A model generated the notes under the pieces. That model saw only the letters and a program-made list of their open reading frames with translations. It made no database searches and was not told the DNA's origin. A DNA stretch of 9,646 nt, taken from Candidatus Hodarchaeota archaeon. GTDB lineage: Archaea; Asgardarchaeota; Heimdallarchaeia; Hodarchaeales; YT1-039. A program made the position numbers and the translations under genes. Of the stretch, positions 7,735 to 9,646 are shown in pieces. Positions within the stretch are counted from its first letter, which is position 1. Each line of letters opens with the position of its first letter. Location of the stretch: contig JAEOTF010000172.1 of the NCBI GenBank assembly GCA_016840025.1, positions 1-9,646 on the forward strand. Direction: 5' to 3'.

Positions 7735-7745
7735 TTATATTTAAA
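7735..7745 (-). promoter_or_regulatory. Candidate TATA box of the GH57 operon
   Basis: The minus strand reads CAAAATTTAAATATAAG across this site, with TTTAAATATAA as a good archaeal TATA box and an A-rich stretch upstream where BRE would lie. It predicts a transcript start near 7710-7715 and a leader of about 175 nt that contains the stem-loop. A weaker TATA (ATTTAAAG, 7632-7625) would instead start transcription near 7603, exactly at the stem-loop. Confidence 0.45.
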
Positions 7746-7961
7746 TTTTGAATAATTGATTACAGCAAAGCTCTGTATCTTTAAAAGAAACAAAAAACAT
7801 TTGGATAGAGTCAGAATTAGTTTTAAGAAGGATTTATGTAATATAATAATTTTGGATATGTTTGTTTTTCTAGATATTGATAGAAACCACCACAATTTAC
7901 AGTATTCGTCATTTACTCTGGAAATACCTTAATTAGAGGTTTATCAAGGGATTTCTTACTT

Positions 7962-7973
7962 ATTTTCAACAAA
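7962..7973. repeat. 12-bp direct repeat, copy 2
   Basis: Second copy of attttcaacaaa (first at 7598-7609). It lies about 45 bp upstream of the TATA box of the plus-strand gene, where an archaeal activator or repressor could bind. Confidence 0.4.
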
Positions 7974-7986
7974 AATACTTTATTAT

Positions 7987-7998
7987 TGTTAATTAACA
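7987..7998. promoter_or_regulatory. 12-bp perfect palindrome upstream of the TATA box
   Basis: tgttaattaaca is a perfect dyad about 20 bp upstream of the TATA box at 8018-8028. The symmetry and position suit a dimeric regulator acting on the surface-protein promoter. All but two of its bases are A or T, so chance cannot be excluded. Confidence 0.35.
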
Positions 7999-8017
7999 GC
8001 TCTGGTCAATCAAACTC

Positions 8018-8028
8018 CTTATATATTA
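8018..8028 (+). promoter_or_regulatory. TATA box of the surface-protein gene
   Basis: cttatatatta is the best plus-strand TATA match in the control region. With the usual archaeal spacing of about 25 nt, transcription would start near 8045-8050 and give a leader of about 100 nt, beginning at the closing stem of the structured RNA described next. Confidence 0.6.
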
Positions 8029-8047
8029 TCTTTAAGATTTTTTGTAG

Positions 8048-8117
8048 AACTTTCACACGTTTCTGGTTGAAGCTTATTCAGAAACAATTCCCTTCTTTAC
8101 AGAAGGATGTGAAAGTT
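8048..8117 (+). ncRNA. Three-way-junction leader RNA, riboswitch-like (unrecognised class)
   Basis: Three perfect nested stems fit together. P1 pairs 8048-8057 (aactttcaca) with 8108-8117 (tgtgaaagtt), 10 bp. P2 pairs 8059-8065 (gtttctg) with 8079-8085 (cagaaac), 7 bp, closing a 13-nt loop with aagctt in it. P3 pairs 8091-8096 (ccttct) with 8101-8106 (agaagg), 6 bp, closing the tetraloop ttac. Junction linkers are 1, 5 and 1 nt. All 23 pairs are Watson-Crick. The element starts where the TATA box predicts the transcript start and ends 31 nt before the ATG. The 5' strand of P1 could alternatively pair with the SD region. It lacks the TPP, purine-riboswitch and hammerhead signatures I know. The pairing is seen directly; a regulatory role is inferred. 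Confidence 0.6.
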
Positions 8118-8131
8118 AGAACTAAAATTAG

Positions 8132-8140
8132 GTGTGAGGT
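8132..8140 (+). promoter_or_regulatory. SD of the surface-protein gene, with possible anti-SD pairing
   Basis: gaggt (8136-8140) lies 8 nt before ATG 8149 and sets this start. The stretch gtgtgagg (8132-8139) can pair with tttcacac (8051-8058): six Watson-Crick pairs plus two G-U pairs. That strand is also the 5' arm of P1, so P1 formation and SD masking exclude each other. Confidence 0.6.
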
Positions 8141-8148
8141 AAAAAACT

Positions 8149-9483
8149 ATGAAACGGTTGTTATATGGAACTGTTATAGGTTTGATTTTTCTCTCTCTAT
8201 TGGCTATCAGTGTACCGAAAACTCCAATTGCGCCTGTAAAGGCATCTCTTCAACAATGGGACCCCGCTAACAAAGCAATCTTTGTTAATATCACTAATAC
8301 AGAAACGGGTGCTCTTCTTGACCTTTCAGTGCCTGCTATCCACATAGACATATATAAAAACGTTACAATCACGTACTCTGTTCAAGATGGAGAACCTAAC
8401 GATACTGCTGTTGAATTAATGGGCTCTGGAGCAGCAGGTTTAGATTGGATTGTCGGTGATGGCCCACATTATTGCAGCTTTGTTTCTCAGGATGCAGCAA
8501 ATATCTCTTATTACGTGGCTGAAATAAATGTCACTGCTTCTACTACCAATTTCAAAGCCAATTTGAATCCTCTTGAGGATATGGGTGAAAATGGCTGGGA
8601 AGACGCTGACAACCACGTTATTTATGCTACTGGGGCAGTAGTTTATAAGAGCTTTGCTGCCTATCCAAATGGTACTATAATTACAGATAGTAGTATGAAT
8701 GGCGCTATTATGTATGGATCTAAAGTCCAGTTTGTCATTAACGCTTCAGTTTCTGCAGGATCTGAGCTATTCATGTTCGGTTACCAAATTCTAAAATATA
8801 ATAGCTCTAAAGGAGATTACGATACTCCATTCCTTTGGTCAACACCCAGTGCAAGTTACAACGCAACATGGAAAACATTGGGTAAGGCTACTAATAACTA
8901 TTGGGCTTATGATCTGCCTGCCAATAATACAGATACTGAGGGATATGTCATTGAGTTCAAGGGCATATATGATGAAAATAGAAATGGACAAGCGGACGGT
9001 CCTGAATACGAAGCAGGATTACCTGCAAATCGTATAATATACGTGGATATGAGTCCTCCAACAATCATAAAAACTGGACCTGCTGTAATGACTGTCGATA
9101 TTGGAACCCTCATAACTCTAACAGCTGACATAAGTGATCCATCGGGTATATTTGTAAATGGTACAATCAAGATTGGTGATGCTGCTGCAACTACAATCAA
9201 TATGACTGCTCTTATAGACGCAACTGGCGTTTTCTCGTATGATATTCCCACAACTGGCATGTCCGCGGGTGGCTTATCAGTAGTTCTCACTGTGTATGAT
9301 AATCAACGTTACTTCATTGGTGGAGACGCCCACTTACGTGAAAATTATAATGCTACCTATACCTGGGCTTTCACACTTCAAGTTCCGGTTCCTGAATTCT
9401 CCCAGATTCCACAATATCTGCTTTTACTTATACCTCTTGGACTTGTTACAACTGTAGTCTTACGTCGACATCCTAGGAAATAA
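8149..9483 (+). CDS. Secreted surface protein with EF-hand-like loop, Ig-like domain and PEF-type C-terminal anchor
   Basis: A 444-residue exported protein of unknown function. Residues 1-32 are a signal peptide (MKRLLYGTVIGLIFLSLLAIS). The first ~270 residues are beta-type sequence I do not recognise. Residues 275-286 (DENRNGQADGPE) match an EF-hand calcium loop at positions 1, 3, 5, 6, 9 and 12, with Ala at position 8 where Ile/Leu/Val is usual. Residues ~303-384 look like an Ig-like domain (SPPTI...VVLTVYDN). The C-terminus is VPVPEF (412-417), a hydrophobic helix (~422-438) and RRHPRK, resembling PEF-CTERM-type archaeal sorting signals. About 13 N-x-S/T sequons suggest heavy N-glycosylation. 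No catalytic motif is evident, so a cell-envelope or S-layer-associated role is likelier than an enzyme. It has its own promoter and terminator, diverges from the GH57 operon and shares its control region. An SD 8 nt upstream and the signal peptide support this ATG. Confidence 0.85.
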   Translation: MKRLLYGTVIGLIFLSLLAISVPKTPIAPVKASLQQWDPANKAIFVNITNTETGALLDLSVPAIHIDIYKNVTITYSVQDGEPNDTAVELMGSGAAGLDWIVGDGPHYCSFVSQDAANISYYVAEINVTASTTNFKANLNPLEDMGENGWEDADNHVIYATGAVVYKSFAAYPNGTIITDSSMNGAIMYGSKVQFVINASVSAGSELFMFGYQILKYNSSKGDYDTPFLWSTPSASYNATWKTLGKATNNYWAYDLPANNTDTEGYVIEFKGIYDENRNGQADGPEYEAGLPANRIIYVDMSPPTIIKTGPAVMTVDIGTLITLTADISDPSGIFVNGTIKIGDAAATTINMTALIDATGVFSYDIPTTGMSAGGLSVVLTVYDNQRYFIGGDAHLRENYNATYTWAFTLQVPVPEFSQIPQYLLLLIPLGLVTTVVLRRHPRK

Positions 9484-9500
9484 AACTAATTAATTCCCCA

Positions 9501-9527
9501 TTCTTTTTTTTCCTTTTTTTTCTTTGT
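9501..9527 (+). terminator. T-tract terminator of the surface-protein gene
   Basis: Eighteen bases after the TAA stop, the plus strand holds two runs of eight T separated by CC, with shorter T runs on either side. This is typical of archaeal intrinsic termination and mirrors the tract at the end of the operon. Confidence 0.7.
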
Positions 9528-9646
9528 TAAGCGAATTGGGAAGAGAAAAAGTAGATAATCATCTCAAAGGCGTATAATTATCAATCAAGTGTACACATTT
9601 CTGAGCTGATGCTAAATTAAAATTTTATCTCATCGGTATCTTGAGA
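9528..9646. other. Right-end stretch without a supported gene
   Basis: No plus-strand frame of useful length starts here. On the minus strand one frame entering from the right edge reads SQDTDEIKF and stops at 9619-9617. It could be the last residues of a convergent gene, but nine codons prove nothing. A TATA-like string (gtataatta, 9572-9580) might belong to a gene beyond the edge. Confidence 0.3.

Larger units (their letters stand above)
7536..8148. other. Divergent 613-bp control region without a gene
   Basis: Very AT-rich DNA separates the minus-strand operon from the plus-strand surface-protein gene. I see no credible gene in it. It holds both SD sites, a TATA-like box for each direction, a two-part stem-loop in the operon leader, a 12-bp palindrome, a 12-bp direct repeat and a three-way-junction RNA in the plus-strand leader. 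These are listed separately. The middle part (about 7750-7960) shows nothing I can name. Confidence 0.7.

Noticed and set aside
7632..7895. Minus-strand 87-codon frame inside the divergent control region
   Set aside because: It would start with TTG without an SD, its composition is that of random AT-rich DNA (Phe, Ile, Leu, Lys, Ser), and it covers the best TATA candidate of the operon.
8048..8117. Known RNA classes: TPP or purine riboswitch, hammerhead ribozyme, tRNA
   Set aside because: The hammerhead core (CUGANGA and GAAA in the junction) does not fit linkers of 1, 5 and 1 nt. The loops do not match purine riboswitch kissing loops, I see no TPP signature sequences, and there is no T-arm or anticodon layout.
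7986..8270. Plus-strand frame overlapping the surface-protein start
   Set aside because: It has no SD, starts upstream of the TATA box, runs through the structured leader and overlaps the signal peptide of the clear gene in another frame.
8907..9290. Minus-strand open frame within the surface-protein gene
   Set aside because: It is antisense to a gene with a signal peptide, SD, Ig-like domain and anchor, and has no SD or recognisable content of its own.
1..9646. CRISPR arrays, insertion sequences, tRNA or rRNA genes
   Set aside because: I searched by eye and found no regularly spaced repeats, transposase-like protein, flanking terminal repeats or structural RNA signature in the window.

Overview
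The window looks like archaeal DNA from a lineage that secretes polysaccharide-degrading enzymes. The support is AT-rich sequence, TATA-like boxes, GGAGGT ribosome binding sites, pyrimidine-rich T-tract terminators, an amylopullulanase-type GH57 enzyme as in Thermococcales, and surface proteins anchored by a C-terminal membrane helix with a basic tail. The lineage cannot be fixed from this stretch. An Asgard/Heimdall-type or another euryarchaeal-like group is possible, and no phylogenetic marker is present.

Layout, left to right. Positions 612-1 (minus strand) carry the first 204 codons of a multi-span membrane protein that runs off the left edge. Its start codon is preceded by a small hairpin over the likely Shine-Dalgarno (SD) sequence. 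A T-rich terminator at 750-727 closes a minus-strand operon that is read from right to left: a GH57 glycoside hydrolase (7535-3798), a solute-binding protein with a TTG start (3797-2322), and a second, paralogous solute-binding protein (2316-754). These three genes are almost fused: 0 bp and 5 bp separate them, and each downstream SD lies within or across the last codons of the gene before it. Positions 7536-8148 form a 613-bp divergent control region without a gene. On the plus strand, 8149-9483 encodes a secreted, membrane-anchored 444-residue surface protein, followed by a T-tract terminator (9501-9527) and about 120 bp with no supported gene.

How the genes work together (inference): the GH57 enzyme, tethered to the outer face of the membrane, cuts alpha-glucans. 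The two solute-binding proteins, tethered the same way, would catch the oligosaccharides for an ABC transporter whose permease and ATPase genes are not in the window. The surface protein has an EF-hand-like calcium loop, an Ig-like domain and a PEF-type C-terminus, so it is probably a cell-envelope component.

The most unusual signal is in the 5' leader of the surface-protein gene. Starting about where a TATA box at 8018-8028 would place the transcript start, the RNA can fold into a three-way junction with stems of 10, 7 and 6 perfect base pairs (8048-8117). The 5' strand of the closing stem can instead pair with the gene's SD region (8132-8139). This is the layout of a riboswitch-like translational switch, and it matches no riboswitch class I recognise. 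The operon leader on the other side also holds a two-part stem-loop (7566-7603).
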